Shown here in pieces: positions 46,495-55,671 of a stretch of DNA of 64,000 nucleotides; positions within the stretch are counted from its first letter, which is position 1, and the number at the start of each line of letters is the position of its first letter. The notes under the pieces are model-generated. The model was not told the DNA's origin. It did not search any database and worked only from the letters and a program-made list of their open reading frames with translations. The stretch is from positions 3,055,521 to 3,119,520 of the forward strand of contig NZ_CP144125.1 of the NCBI RefSeq assembly GCF_036429475.1, in the 5' to 3' direction. Made by a program: the position numbers and the translations under genes. The stretch is from Halalkalicoccus sp. CGA53. GTDB lineage: Archaea > Halobacteriota > Halobacteria > Halobacteriales > Halalkalicoccaceae.

Positions 46495-48180
46495 TCACCG
46501 CTTTATCTCCTCGCTCATCGAGGCGAAGCCCATCCGGTCGAACTCCAGGAGTTCGTCGAGATGACGCCTGCGGAGGCGCTCGCGGGCGGCGGGCTCCTCG
46601 GTGACCTCCCGGACGTGGTCGAGGAGGCTGTCGGCCGCGAGCAGGTCGGGGACGTTCACGTAGAGCGCACCACGCTCTACGAGCGCGCTCGCCTCCCCGA
46701 CCGTGCGCGCGCGCAGGATCACGTCGGCGTCTGCCTCGAGCGAGAGGACGCGCTCGGAGAGCCGTGGCTGGCTGGCCGTCGAGACGACGAGCGACGCCTC
46801 CGAGACCCGGGCCTTCTCCCAGGTGTACTCGCTCATCGCGTCGCCGAAGACGAAGTTCCGGCAGTTGCGCTGGAGCGGGGAGAGCATTCCGGGGTCGTTC
46901 TCGATGACGACGTAGGGCACCGAGCCTGCCTCGACGGTCTCGACGAGCCGTCGTGCCTGTCTGCCGTAGCCGACGATCACGACGTGACCCGAGAGCGTCT
47001 CGTCGACCCGGCTCCGCTCGTCGGTCTTCACGTGAGGGGAGCGAAAGCCGACCCGGAGCACTAGGTCGTGGATCCGGTCGTCGTGTCTGCGGGTGTAGGT
47101 GGCCGTGACCATCGTGACGGCCGCGGCGAGAATCACCGCCTGGAACAGTTCGGGTGCCATCAGGCCGATGACGAACGCCTCGATGGCGATGATGAGCGCG
47201 AACTCGCTGACCTGATCGAGGCTCACGCTCGTGAGCGTCGCCGTCCGGCTCTCGTAGCCCTCCCAGAGAATCGTCGCGAGGGTGACCGCCGGCTTGACCA
47301 GCGCGGTGATCAGGATCAGCATGCCCGCCGTCGCGAGCACAGTGAGGTCGGGCGTCTCGATCAGCACGAGCGCGCCGATCGTGACGAAGAAGACCGCGAC
47401 GAAGAAGTCCTTGATCGACTCGATCCCGTTGAGCATCCCGAGGTTCCTGGTGAAATCGCGCTCGATCGCCAGCCCCGCGGCGAACGCCCCGACGACGATC
47501 GAGATTCCGGCGAGTTCGGCCGCGGCGAGGAAGGCGATCAGGATCGAGATCGACCCGATCATAAGCAGCTCCTGCGAGCCGTCGGCGAGCCGCGAGACCG
47601 GCGTAAAGAGGTGGGCGTTGATCACGTACGCGACGGCGAGGAACATCACGCCGTAGCCGAGGCCGGCGCTGATCGCGTCGGGAGTGAAGGCGTCCGCGCT
47701 CAGCATCAACACGAGCACGATGGCGACGAGGTCCTGAACGAAGTGGATCGACTGGGCGAGCCGGCCGTAGACGAGGTTCTCCCGGATCTCCTCCTGGAGG
47801 AGACCCGCGCCGACGATCGTCGAACTCAGCGCGGCGGTAATCGAGAAGTAGAGCGCGTTCAACTCGTCGTAGCCGAGCGCGATGCCGACGGCGAAGCCGA
47901 GCACGCCGACGACGAGCAGCCCGATCCCCGCGACGACCTCCGCCTCGCGCACCAGCGTCCCGATCGAGCGCAGGTCGAGATGGACGCCGAAGACGAAGAC
48001 GAGGAAGGCGATCCCCCACTGCGCGAGTTCGAGCAGCAGGGCAGGGTCGATGAACGGACCGGCGATCAGCCCCGCCAGAAGGAGAAACGGCACCGTCGGG
48101 AGCGAGAAGTGGTTCGCGACGATCAACAGAGCTCCCGCGACGACGAAGATGAGCGCGAGCGCGGTGAGAAGCTCACTCAT
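46495..48180 (-). CDS. CPA2 cation:H+ antiporter with RCK domain, A-type partner (copy 1)
   Basis: A 561-residue Kef-type transporter: about twelve helices and then a cytosolic RCK domain. The ion-site block is SIHFVQDLVAIVL, with the conserved Gln-Asp pair of the CPA2 core helix. The RCK part starts HVVIVGYGRQARRLV, close to GxGxxG (last position Ala), so nucleotide binding is likely, and a C-terminal segment resembling RCK-C ends in a basic Arg-rich stretch. It begins eight bases inside the end of its partner (48173-49918), giving a tight pair that recurs at 57065-60453. Confidence 0.9.
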   Translation of the reverse strand: MSELLTALALIFVVAGALLIVANHFSLPTVPFLLLAGLIAGPFIDPALLLELAQWGIAFLVFVFGVHLDLRSIGTLVREAEVVAGIGLLVVGVLGFAVGIALGYDELNALYFSITAALSSTIVGAGLLQEEIRENLVYGRLAQSIHFVQDLVAIVLVLMLSADAFTPDAISAGLGYGVMFLAVAYVINAHLFTPVSRLADGSQELLMIGSISILIAFLAAAELAGISIVVGAFAAGLAIERDFTRNLGMLNGIESIKDFFVAVFFVTIGALVLIETPDLTVLATAGMLILITALVKPAVTLATILWEGYESRTATLTSVSLDQVSEFALIIAIEAFVIGLMAPELFQAVILAAAVTMVTATYTRRHDDRIHDLVLRVGFRSPHVKTDERSRVDETLSGHVVIVGYGRQARRLVETVEAGSVPYVVIENDPGMLSPLQRNCRNFVFGDAMSEYTWEKARVSEASLVVSTASQPRLSERVLSLEADADVILRARTVGEASALVERGALYVNVPDLLAADSLLDHVREVTEEPAARERLRRRHLDELLEFDRMGFASMSEEIKR

Positions 48181-49918
48181 CGCGGCTCACCCCTTGGCCG
48201 AACTCCTCGGGACCGAGCGACGCCCGTCCGTCCGGAACGCTCTCCTCGTACCGTCGAATCCGTCTGATGTCCTCGGCGACGATCCGAACGAACGCCTCTC
48301 GGTCCTCGAGATAGCGCTCGAGGTACTCGCTCATCCGCTCGGCGGTGAGGTGGGTGCTCATCAGCACGTAGTGTGCGCCGAGGTCGTAGAGGTCGCGGGC
48401 GTCGGCGATCCAGTTCGCCTCGACGAACACGGTGGCATCCTCGGGCACCTCCGAGAGCAGCGCCTTGTTCACCTCCGGCTGGACCGACGAGCTGAGGACG
48501 AACTTCGCCCGGCCCAGTCCGGCGGCCTTCCGGATCTCGGTGTGTCTGAAGTCGCCGTAGATAGCGTTGTAACCAGCCTCTTCGAGTTCCTCGACGTGTG
48601 CGGTCTTCCGGTCGATGACGACCACCTCGCCGAACGTCTCCTCGAGCAGGGGAAGCGCGTTCCTCGTGATCTCGTCGTAGCCGATCGCGACCGCGTGGTC
48701 GCGGTACTCGGGGAGGTCGACGTCGCGTTTCTCCTCGCTCTCGAACCGCTCGAACCAGGGTGCGACCCGTTCGTAGATCTCGTGGTTGAAGTTGATGATG
48801 TAGACGGAGACGCTCATCGTCAGGAGCGCCATCAGGCTCAGGTAGCCGAGGATCTCGTTGCCGACGAAGCCCTGGGCGACGGCGATCCCGCCGACGACCA
48901 GCGAGAACTCGCTGACCTGGATCATGTTGATCGAGCCGATGAAGGACGTCTCGACCGAGAAGTTCTCTCTATCTATCAGGTAGAACATGATCCAGAAGTT
49001 ACCGACCATCAGGACGACGGAGGCGATCACTGCTTCGACCCAGTACGCCAGCAGGTCGTCTGCGGCGAGCCGAAGCCCGATCGAGGCGAAGAAGACGAGG
49101 ATGAAGAAGTCGGTGACGGGGCTGATCCGCTCCTCCAACTCCTTGCTGTAGGGGAGCTGTGCGAGGCTGATCCCCGCGAGGAACGCGCCCACCTCGACGG
49201 AGAGGTTGAACTCCTCCGAGACCGTGATGAAGAGGAACGCCCACGCGAGCGCGACGATGAAGAAGACGTCCTTGTTGTCGGCGATCCGCCGGAACAGGGT
49301 CGGGAGGACGTACCGCGAGGAGACGAGCGAGAAGATCCCGATGAAGGAGATGAGGACGGTGATCGTTACCAGCGTGATGGCGATCTCGCTCGGGCTGTCG
49401 AGCGTGCCCGCCGAGAGCATCGCGAGGACGAATACTAAGTAAATGTCCTGGACGATCAGCACGCCGACGTCGATCTTCCCAGGTAACGCGGTGATCTCGT
49501 CCTTGTCGGTGAGGATCTTCACGATCACGGGCGTCGCGCCGAAGACCGTCGCGAGCGCGATGATGATCGTCTCGACCATCGAGAAACCCAGCGCGAACGC
49601 GATACCGAACGCGAGCGCCGTCTGGAGGACCGTCTGCCAGATCGCGATGTTCGTGATCGGCCGGAGGATCTCCCTGATGTCGTCGAAACGCATCTTGATC
49701 CCGAGCAAGAAGAGGAGAAAGCCGAGGCCGAGTTCGGCCATCAGTTCGACGAGACCCTCCTCGGTGACGACGTCGAGGAAGACGGGCCCGAGGATCAGCC
49801 CGGTGAGGATGTAGGCGATGATCGTCGGCTGACCGGTCTGCTTCGCTAGAAAGCCGATCACCGTCGCCGTGACGATGATGATCGCGAAGTCCGCGGCGAG
49901 CGCTATCTCTGTGGCCAT
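48173..49918 (-). CDS. CPA2 cation:H+ antiporter with degenerate RCK domain, B-type partner (copy 1)
   Basis: A 581-residue Kef-type protein from ATG 49918. The first helices carry GQPTIIAYILTGLILGP and FLLFLLGIKMRF; the core helix has VLIVQDIYLVFVLAM. The RCK-like tail begins HAVAIGYDEITRNAL, so the nucleotide-binding GxGxxG is lost (GYDEIT), although the strand ending in VVVIDR and the GDFRH turn persist. Longer frame to 50077 reads as non-coding. First gene of the pair; the A-type gene overlaps its end by eight bases. Paralogue of 58729-60453. Confidence 0.88.
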   Translation of the reverse strand: MATEIALAADFAIIIVTATVIGFLAKQTGQPTIIAYILTGLILGPVFLDVVTEEGLVELMAELGLGFLLFLLGIKMRFDDIREILRPITNIAIWQTVLQTALAFGIAFALGFSMVETIIIALATVFGATPVIVKILTDKDEITALPGKIDVGVLIVQDIYLVFVLAMLSAGTLDSPSEIAITLVTITVLISFIGIFSLVSSRYVLPTLFRRIADNKDVFFIVALAWAFLFITVSEEFNLSVEVGAFLAGISLAQLPYSKELEERISPVTDFFILVFFASIGLRLAADDLLAYWVEAVIASVVLMVGNFWIMFYLIDRENFSVETSFIGSINMIQVSEFSLVVGGIAVAQGFVGNEILGYLSLMALLTMSVSVYIINFNHEIYERVAPWFERFESEEKRDVDLPEYRDHAVAIGYDEITRNALPLLEETFGEVVVIDRKTAHVEELEEAGYNAIYGDFRHTEIRKAAGLGRAKFVLSSSVQPEVNKALLSEVPEDATVFVEANWIADARDLYDLGAHYVLMSTHLTAERMSEYLERYLEDREAFVRIVAEDIRRIRRYEESVPDGRASLGPEEFGQGVSRDE

Positions 49919-49970
49919 TCTGTATCGTATCTGTATCGTCTCTGAATCGGTGGCCGTATAGGGGTTTTCG

Positions 49971-51245
49971 TTACGGCGAACGGTGTTGATCGGTGGTCGT
50001 CCCGACTTCGTCCGATCCCCGGAGTGAGAGCACCCGCCGCTCGAAGGCGCCCGAGTAACGCATGAACGTCGTGCCAAGAACGCTCATCACGAGGACGTAG
50101 CCGACGGCGAAGGCGTAGATCGTCCCAGCGGTTGCCTCCGTGAGCGCGAGACCTGCGCCGCTCGCAGCGATCGCGGCGATGATCAGCGAGAACTCCCCAC
50201 GGGTGGTCATCCCGAGGCCGACCCGGACCGAGCGGCGGTCATTCAACCCGTAAACCTTCCCACTCAAGAAGCCGGTGACGAGCTTCGTCGGGGTCGTGAG
50301 CACCACCGCGACCGCGATCAGACCGGCAACCGCGGGAAAGAGCGCGGGGTCGGTCACGAGCCCGATCCAGAAGAAGAAGACGGCAGCGAACGTGTCCCGA
50401 AGTGGTTCGAGGAGATGTTCAAGATCGTCGACGTACTCCGTCGGGCTGAACGCCATGCCGACGAAGAAGGCGGCTACTGCCTCGCTCACCCCGAGCGCGA
50501 GTGCTGCGCCGGAGATCAGCACCGTCACGCCGATGGCACGCAGGACGATCATCTCGTTCGAGTTCGTCTGGAGGACACGCTCGAAGAAGCTGGTCCCGTA
50601 GGCGACGAGCACGAGCAGCCCGAGAATGAACGCCATCGCGACCCCGATCCCGCCCGCAGCGTCGGCGAGGTCGTCACCGCCGAGGACGAGCGCGCTCGCG
50701 ACCGCGAGGTAGACGGCGATCACGAGGTCCTCGTAGACGAGCGTCCCGAGCATCGGCTCAGCCTCGTCGTTGGCGATCCACTCGAGGTCGATCAGCGTCT
50801 TTGTGATGATCGCCGATGAAGAGATGTACACGATACCGGCGACGAGGAACGCGGGGAGCAGCGATCGGAAGATCGCGAACCCGAGCGCCAATCCGACTCC
50901 GAAGTTCACGACGAAGTCGAGCGTCCCGACTTTACCGATTCGGTCTTTCGCCGCGAGGAGCCGTTCGAGGTTGAACTCCAGGCCGAGGAAGAACAGGAGG
51001 AGGACGATGCCGAGTTCGGCCCCGATGACGATGAACTCACCCTCCGTGATCGACGGGAGCGTCGGGCCGAGCGTCGCCTCCCCCAGTTCGATCGCAGTCG
51101 GCAGCTCGATCCGTCCGAGGACGAACGGTCCGAGCAACATCCCCGCGAGGATGTAGAAGGGGATCACCGACTGGTCGAGCCGTTTCGCGACGAATCCGAC
51201 GACCGCGATCGCGGCGAACATTACGCCGACGTCGAGTAGCGCCAT
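49971..51245 (-). CDS. KhtU-like CPA2 K+/H+ antiporter lacking its own RCK domain
   Basis: A 424-residue membrane protein, about twelve helices and no RCK domain; it ends soon after the last helix. The core helix reads TLVYEDLVIAVYL, with Glu-Asp. This is the architecture of KhtU (YhaU) of Bacillus, which works with the separate RCK-C protein KhtT. A KhtT-like gene (51435) is divergent from it, 189 bases away, so the two probably form one regulated exporter for K+ at high pH or in response to a ligand. Confidence 0.86.
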   Translation of the reverse strand: MALLDVGVMFAAIAVVGFVAKRLDQSVIPFYILAGMLLGPFVLGRIELPTAIELGEATLGPTLPSITEGEFIVIGAELGIVLLLFFLGLEFNLERLLAAKDRIGKVGTLDFVVNFGVGLALGFAIFRSLLPAFLVAGIVYISSSAIITKTLIDLEWIANDEAEPMLGTLVYEDLVIAVYLAVASALVLGGDDLADAAGGIGVAMAFILGLLVLVAYGTSFFERVLQTNSNEMIVLRAIGVTVLISGAALALGVSEAVAAFFVGMAFSPTEYVDDLEHLLEPLRDTFAAVFFFWIGLVTDPALFPAVAGLIAVAVVLTTPTKLVTGFLSGKVYGLNDRRSVRVGLGMTTRGEFSLIIAAIAASGAGLALTEATAGTIYAFAVGYVLVMSVLGTTFMRYSGAFERRVLSLRGSDEVGTTTDQHRSP

Positions 51246-51434
51246 GCTACGGCGCCCTCCGGTCGGTCGAGACGACCGTCTGCCGGTCGATCATGGGCGA
51301 AACCTCGGAACGGCGTGACAAATGCGTTTCCCCCCGACACTGCCGACTCGAACGGTCCGAGAGGATTCGTCGCTCAGCCGAGTCGCTGAAACGTCACGAC
51401 AGGAGGTAAGTACGTGGCACGCGAGGATCGACCT
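51246..51434. promoter_or_regulatory. Divergent promoter region of the KhtU-like/KhtT-like pair
   Basis: The 189 bases between the two divergent starts must hold both promoters. The plus-strand part near 51390-51420 (GACAGGAGGTAAGTACG) is less GC-rich than the flanks, but I cannot point to a clear TATA box on either strand. Shared control of antiporter and regulator is inferred from the arrangement. Confidence 0.3.
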
Positions 51435-51923
51435 ATGCCGTTCGACGTAAAGGAGACCAAACTCCCCGGGGTCGGAAGGAAGTACGAGGTCCTCCTCGAC
51501 GAGGACCGGACCGTGGCGACCGTCATCCAGCCGAACGGAACCCGTCGCGTCCTCTACCGGGACGACCCGGACGAGGACTACGAGGAGCTATTCGAACTCA
51601 CCGACTCGCAGGCACGCACGATCGGGCTCTTCCTCGTCGGGGCCTACTACCAGCCTGTCGCAGCGAAGATCGCCGAGGAAACCGCCGGAGGAGAACACAT
51701 CGAGTGGTACTCGACCACCGAGGATTCCACCGTCGAGGGGAAGCGACTGGACGAGGTCGGCGTCGAGGCTGAAACGGGTGCGACACTCCTCGGCATCGAA
51801 CGGGCGGGAAAGGTGCTCTCCACGCCGCCCGACGGGTTCGTCCTCGAGGCCGGCGATCGCCTGATCGTCATCGGCACGAGTGAGGCACACAAGCGGATGA
51901 ACGTGTCACTCGGAACGGCGTGA
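51435..51923 (+). CDS. KhtT-like RCK-C regulator of a cation:H+ antiporter
   Basis: A 162-residue cytosolic protein, the length of KhtT. The N-terminal domain begins MPFDVKETKLPGVGRKYEVL (compare KhtT KETDLPGIGKKFE) and a C-terminal RCK-C domain has GATLLGIERAGKVLSTPPDGF and GDRLIVIGT. In Bacillus KhtT binds KhtU and c-di-AMP and switches it on or off. The ligand here is not shown. It has a close paralogue at 60683. Confidence 0.85.
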   Translation: MPFDVKETKLPGVGRKYEVLLDEDRTVATVIQPNGTRRVLYRDDPDEDYEELFELTDSQARTIGLFLVGAYYQPVAAKIAEETAGGEHIEWYSTTEDSTVEGKRLDEVGVEAETGATLLGIERAGKVLSTPPDGFVLEAGDRLIVIGTSEAHKRMNVSLGTA

Positions 51924-52399
51924 GTCCTCGTTCGCTATCCGTCATCGATTCTGTGCGTATGACCGCCTCCCGATTTCCTCACGGTAGTGGAGTCGAGTTC
52001 TCGACCAAAGATCGGACACCTGATGTCGTCTCCAGTCAGCGCTCGCATCGGCGTAGTGCACGTTTTTGTCGAGGGGGCCGTTGTAATTACGAGTGCAGGT
52101 CGAACGTAAGAGGACCGGGATTGCAGGGGACCTCCTGTGGCCTCGGGTTGTGGGTCTCTTTTTCGCTCGAAACAGTCGATCACGTCTCCGGCGGGACCGC
52201 ACGCCGACCGAACGGGTGTCCACCGTGAGCGCCACGGGAACGGGTGGGTGCCCATCTCGGCATGCAGAGGACCGCAAGACGTCCCAGGTTCGACCGAGTC
52301 AATACGGGGAGATTCGTGCGTGTGGGTAGCGACATTCCCCGACGTCCGAGTATTTCGGAGCGGATCTCGATCGGGACGCACCGAACGCGGTGAGTTCCC
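51924..52399. other. 476-base intergenic region
   Basis: Between the KhtT-like gene and the fused permease, both on the plus strand. It has lower GC than the rest and several short frames on both strands, none with a recognisable protein. A T5 tract at 52063-52067 may end the KhtT transcript. The permease probably has its own promoter in the last 80 bases, but no clear TATA box is seen. A decayed gene cannot be excluded. Confidence 0.5.
52063..52067 (+). terminator. Candidate T-tract terminator after the KhtT-like gene
   Basis: GCACGTTTTTGTCG in an otherwise GC-rich stretch, about 140 bases after the stop at 51923. Archaeal transcription ends at such T-tracts. No stable hairpin is seen. Confidence 0.3.
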
Positions 52400-54664
52400 G
52401 TGAGCGGGGGCGACGGCGAACTCGCCCGCAATCTCGGCTTCGTGGAAGCGATGACGATGGGCGGCGGGACGATGATCGGGGCGGGTATTTTCATCCTCCC
52501 GGGGATCGCCGCCGAGGGGGCCGGCCCGGCGAGTTCGCTCTCCTTTGCGATCGGCGGGCTCGTCGCGCTGCTCGCGGCGCTCTCGCTCGCGGAACTCGCG
52601 ACCGGGATGCCTATCGCAGGCGGCAGCTACCACTACGTCAATCGGTCGCTTGGCAGCTTCTTCGGCTCGATCGTCGGCTGGGGAATGTGGACGGGGCTGA
52701 TGTTCGCGTCCGCGTTCTACATGATCGGGTTCGGCCAGTACTTCGTTGAGCCGCTCCCGTTCCTCGACGGGCGCTTTCTCATCATCCTCATCGGGCTCGC
52801 GGGGCTTTCGTTTCTCGTCGGGGTGAACTACTACGGCACCGAGGAGTCCAGCCGGTTCCAGAACGTCATGATCGGGAGCGAGACGGCGATCATCATCGTC
52901 TACGTCGCCGTCGGCTTCTTCTTCATCCAGCCGACGAACTTAGAGCCGTTCGCCCCAACCGGCGTGAGCGGGATAATCGCGACGACCGGACTCATCTTCG
53001 TCACGTTCCTCGGCTTCGAGATCATCGCCACCGTCGCCGAGGAGGTGAAGAACCCGGGTCGGAACATCCCGCTGACGATGATCCTCTCGGTCGTCTCGGT
53101 GACGATCCTCTACGTCATCGTTATGATCGTGAGCACCGGCGTCGTCCCGTTCGACACGCTGGGCGACTCACTCGTGCCGGTCTCTGACGTCGCGTCGGTG
53201 TCGATGGGCTCGGCCGGCGTGGTCGCGATCGTCGTGGCGGCGGTGATCGCGGCGATCTCGAGTTCGAACTCCTCGATCCTCGCGGCCGCACGCGTCGTCT
53301 TCGCGATGGGCCGGGACAACCTGATGAGCGACTGGCTCAACCAGACCCATAGCCGGTTCCGGACCCCCCACCGTGCCGTGATGGCGACGGGCGGTGTGAC
53401 CGCGTTACTCGTCCTCGCCGGGCTGTGGGTCGAGGAGATCATCGCCGTTCTGGCGGAGGTGGCGAGCTTCAGCTTCCTCGTCTCGTATTCGCTGGTCCAC
53501 GTCGCGATCATTGTCATGCGGCGGGCCGACCCGGAGGACTACCAGCCCTCGTTCACCATCCCCGGATTGCTCTACCCTGCGGTCCCGATCCTTGGGATCG
53601 TCCTCTCGCTGCTCATCGTCTCGCAGATGGAGCCGGTCGTCGTGCTGATCGGCTTCCTGATCGTCCTCTTCGGCGTCGCCTGGTACGCCCTCTACGTACG
53701 GACGCGCGACGTTGAGGACAGCCTCGTGGGCGATGCGATCGTCGGTCGACCGGGCGGGCCGGGCGAGCCGGAGGCCTACCGGGTCGTGGTCCCGATCTCG
53801 AACCCCGAGACACAGAAGGGGCTCCTCCGGCTTGCTGCCGCGAGTGCCAACACCCACACCGAGGAAGGCGAAACGCCAGAGATCGTCACAGTGAACGTCA
53901 TCCAGGTCCCCTCACAGACGTCGCTCGAACAGCAGCTCCAGTTCGAGGAGGAGCGTGTCGATGTCCAGCGCCAGCTCCTCCGGAGCGCACGGGAGGCAGC
54001 CGAGGACATGAACGTCAGCCTAAGAACGCGTGCGATCGTCGGCCGCGATGTCGGACGGACGATCCTCGACGTGCTGGAGGAGGAACACGCCGATCAGGTG
54101 CTCATCGGCTCTGAGGGACCAAAGAAGACGCGCCAGCAGGTCTTCGGCTCAAACCTCGACGACGTTCTCCGGGACGCACCGTGTGAGGTCTCGATCGTGA
54201 ACCTCAAGCGCGAGCGGATCGGGACGCCGGTCGCGCTCGCTGGCCCCGGTCCGCACGCGCAGGTGGCCGCCCGCCGCGCCTTCGAGTTCGCAACGATCGA
54301 CGGGACGAGACCGACGCTCCTCAACGTCCAGCGACCGGTCGACGAGGATGACGCGCCGGACCCGGTCGACCGGGGGGAAGCGATGATCGAGGAGATCGCC
54401 GAGGCGGCGGACCTCGATCCGGAGGAATACGACGCGAAGGTCGTCGTCGACACCGACGTCGAGTCTGCGATCCTCGCACGGATCGAGAGCTACGACACGG
54501 TCTGTGTGGGCGTCTCGGAGCAGCGGTCGGTCTCGCGGCTCCTCTTCGGCTCGCTCGCCGAGCGGATCGCGACGGAGGCCGACGGGAACGTCGCGATGAT
54601 CCGCGGGCCGTACGAGGTCCACCGGAGTGTCCGCGAGGCACTCGTCGAACGACTCTCGACCTGA
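52400..54664 (+). CDS. APC-family permease fused to two C-terminal Usp domains
   Basis: A 754-residue protein, GTG start at 52400. Residues 1-430 form a twelve-helix APC transporter ([21 protein letters not shown], then ATGMPIAGGSYHYVN). Two universal stress domains follow: the first from about 470 (YRVVVPISN) with VLIGSEGPKKTRQQVFGSNLDD, the second from about 610 with VCVGVSEQRSVSRLLFGSLAER. Both keep the G-S of the nucleotide pattern in part, so they may bind ATP. The fusion suggests that amino-acid flux is gated by energy state or stress. Paralogue of the permease at 36085. Confidence 0.9.
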   Translation: MSGGDGELARNLGFVEAMTMGGGTMIGAGIFILPGIAAEGAGPASSLSFAIGGLVALLAALSLAELATGMPIAGGSYHYVNRSLGSFFGSIVGWGMWTGLMFASAFYMIGFGQYFVEPLPFLDGRFLIILIGLAGLSFLVGVNYYGTEESSRFQNVMIGSETAIIIVYVAVGFFFIQPTNLEPFAPTGVSGIIATTGLIFVTFLGFEIIATVAEEVKNPGRNIPLTMILSVVSVTILYVIVMIVSTGVVPFDTLGDSLVPVSDVASVSMGSAGVVAIVVAAVIAAISSSNSSILAAARVVFAMGRDNLMSDWLNQTHSRFRTPHRAVMATGGVTALLVLAGLWVEEIIAVLAEVASFSFLVSYSLVHVAIIVMRRADPEDYQPSFTIPGLLYPAVPILGIVLSLLIVSQMEPVVVLIGFLIVLFGVAWYALYVRTRDVEDSLVGDAIVGRPGGPGEPEAYRVVVPISNPETQKGLLRLAAASANTHTEEGETPEIVTVNVIQVPSQTSLEQQLQFEEERVDVQRQLLRSAREAAEDMNVSLRTRAIVGRDVGRTILDVLEEEHADQVLIGSEGPKKTRQQVFGSNLDDVLRDAPCEVSIVNLKRERIGTPVALAGPGPHAQVAARRAFEFATIDGTRPTLLNVQRPVDEDDAPDPVDRGEAMIEEIAEAADLDPEEYDAKVVVDTDVESAILARIESYDTVCVGVSEQRSVSRLLFGSLAERIATEADGNVAMIRGPYEVHRSVREALVERLST

Positions 54665-54784
54665 TCGACATCCGCCGATCGGGAGGAAGACGGGAGAACG
54701 GGATTCCGCGTCGTTCGAGGAGTCGACGGGAGGACGGTGGCTTGGGGACGAACGGGAACCGACGGAGTCGGCGTCAACGCGGAG

Positions 54785-55504
54785 TCAGGTCGGTCGATCA
54801 CGCCTAACGACGATCACCGTGCAGTCGACCCTATCGAGGACTTTCCGAGGGAGATCGCCGAGGATCAGCGTCCGTATCGATGGCTTCGTCTCGCCGATTA
54901 CGACCGCGTCGAACTCGGCCGCGACGGAGACGATCGTCCCGACCGGATCGCCCGAGCGCTCTATCCTAGTGTCGATCCGAGCGGGGTCGACGCCCTCCTC
55001 GTCGACGAGCCACTCCTTCGCACCACGGAGGAACAGGGTGGCTTGGGCCTCCCGACGGTCGTCGCCTGCCACGTTCAACAGCATAACCGAGAGGTCCTCC
55101 CGATCGGCCAACCGTGCGGTGACTTCGAGGATTCGGAGGAGGTTCGTGCCACCACGAATCGGCACGAGTACCCGATCGAACGAATCAGTCCTACCGGCGA
55201 ACGTGATCGAGTGACACTCGCGGTCCGTGGCCACTCGCTCGATCGTCTCGGAGGGATCGGGCGTGAACACAACTACCGACTCGACTTCGACGCCGCGTGC
55301 GGCGAACTCCCGGGCGAGCGTCTCGAGGTGCTCACCGGCATCCTCCCCGAACGCCTCCCGGGCCTGTGCCGGCGGGGTCTGTTCGGGAACTGGGTAGTAG
55401 CCGAAGAGGACGACGTGGAGGGATCCCACGAGGTCGTAGACGGCCTCCGGAACCGTTTCGGCCGCCTGGAGATCGACCGGGATGAGCGTGGATCGTGTGG
55501 ACAT
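54785..55504 (-). CDS. Universal stress protein family, double domain
   Basis: A 239-residue paralogue of the protein at 35386; both share FGY/LGY..VPEQTPP in the first domain. The last block (ETKPSIRTLILGDLPRKV) again has GD where ATP-binding Usps have GS. ATG 55504. Convergent with the fused permease and divergent from trkA. It may act as a free partner of the permease, as its relative does at 35 kb. Extra N-terminal frame is rejected. Confidence 0.84.
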   Translation of the reverse strand: MSTRSTLIPVDLQAAETVPEAVYDLVGSLHVVLFGYYPVPEQTPPAQAREAFGEDAGEHLETLAREFAARGVEVESVVVFTPDPSETIERVATDRECHSITFAGRTDSFDRVLVPIRGGTNLLRILEVTARLADREDLSVMLLNVAGDDRREAQATLFLRGAKEWLVDEEGVDPARIDTRIERSGDPVGTIVSVAAEFDAVVIGETKPSIRTLILGDLPRKVLDRVDCTVIVVRRDRPT

Positions 55505-55671
55505 GTGCCGTTCACGTCTATCGAGGGCTCCGGCACGTATAGAACCGAGCGTCCGACTCGCCCAGTCTCTGAACCTCCGTACGGGAAGTCCGCTCGGGCT
55601 CCTGATTGACAGCACCGCCGAGAGAGGGCGTCGATAGACAGACCGATACCGGGGGGCGCCGAACGCCCGCT

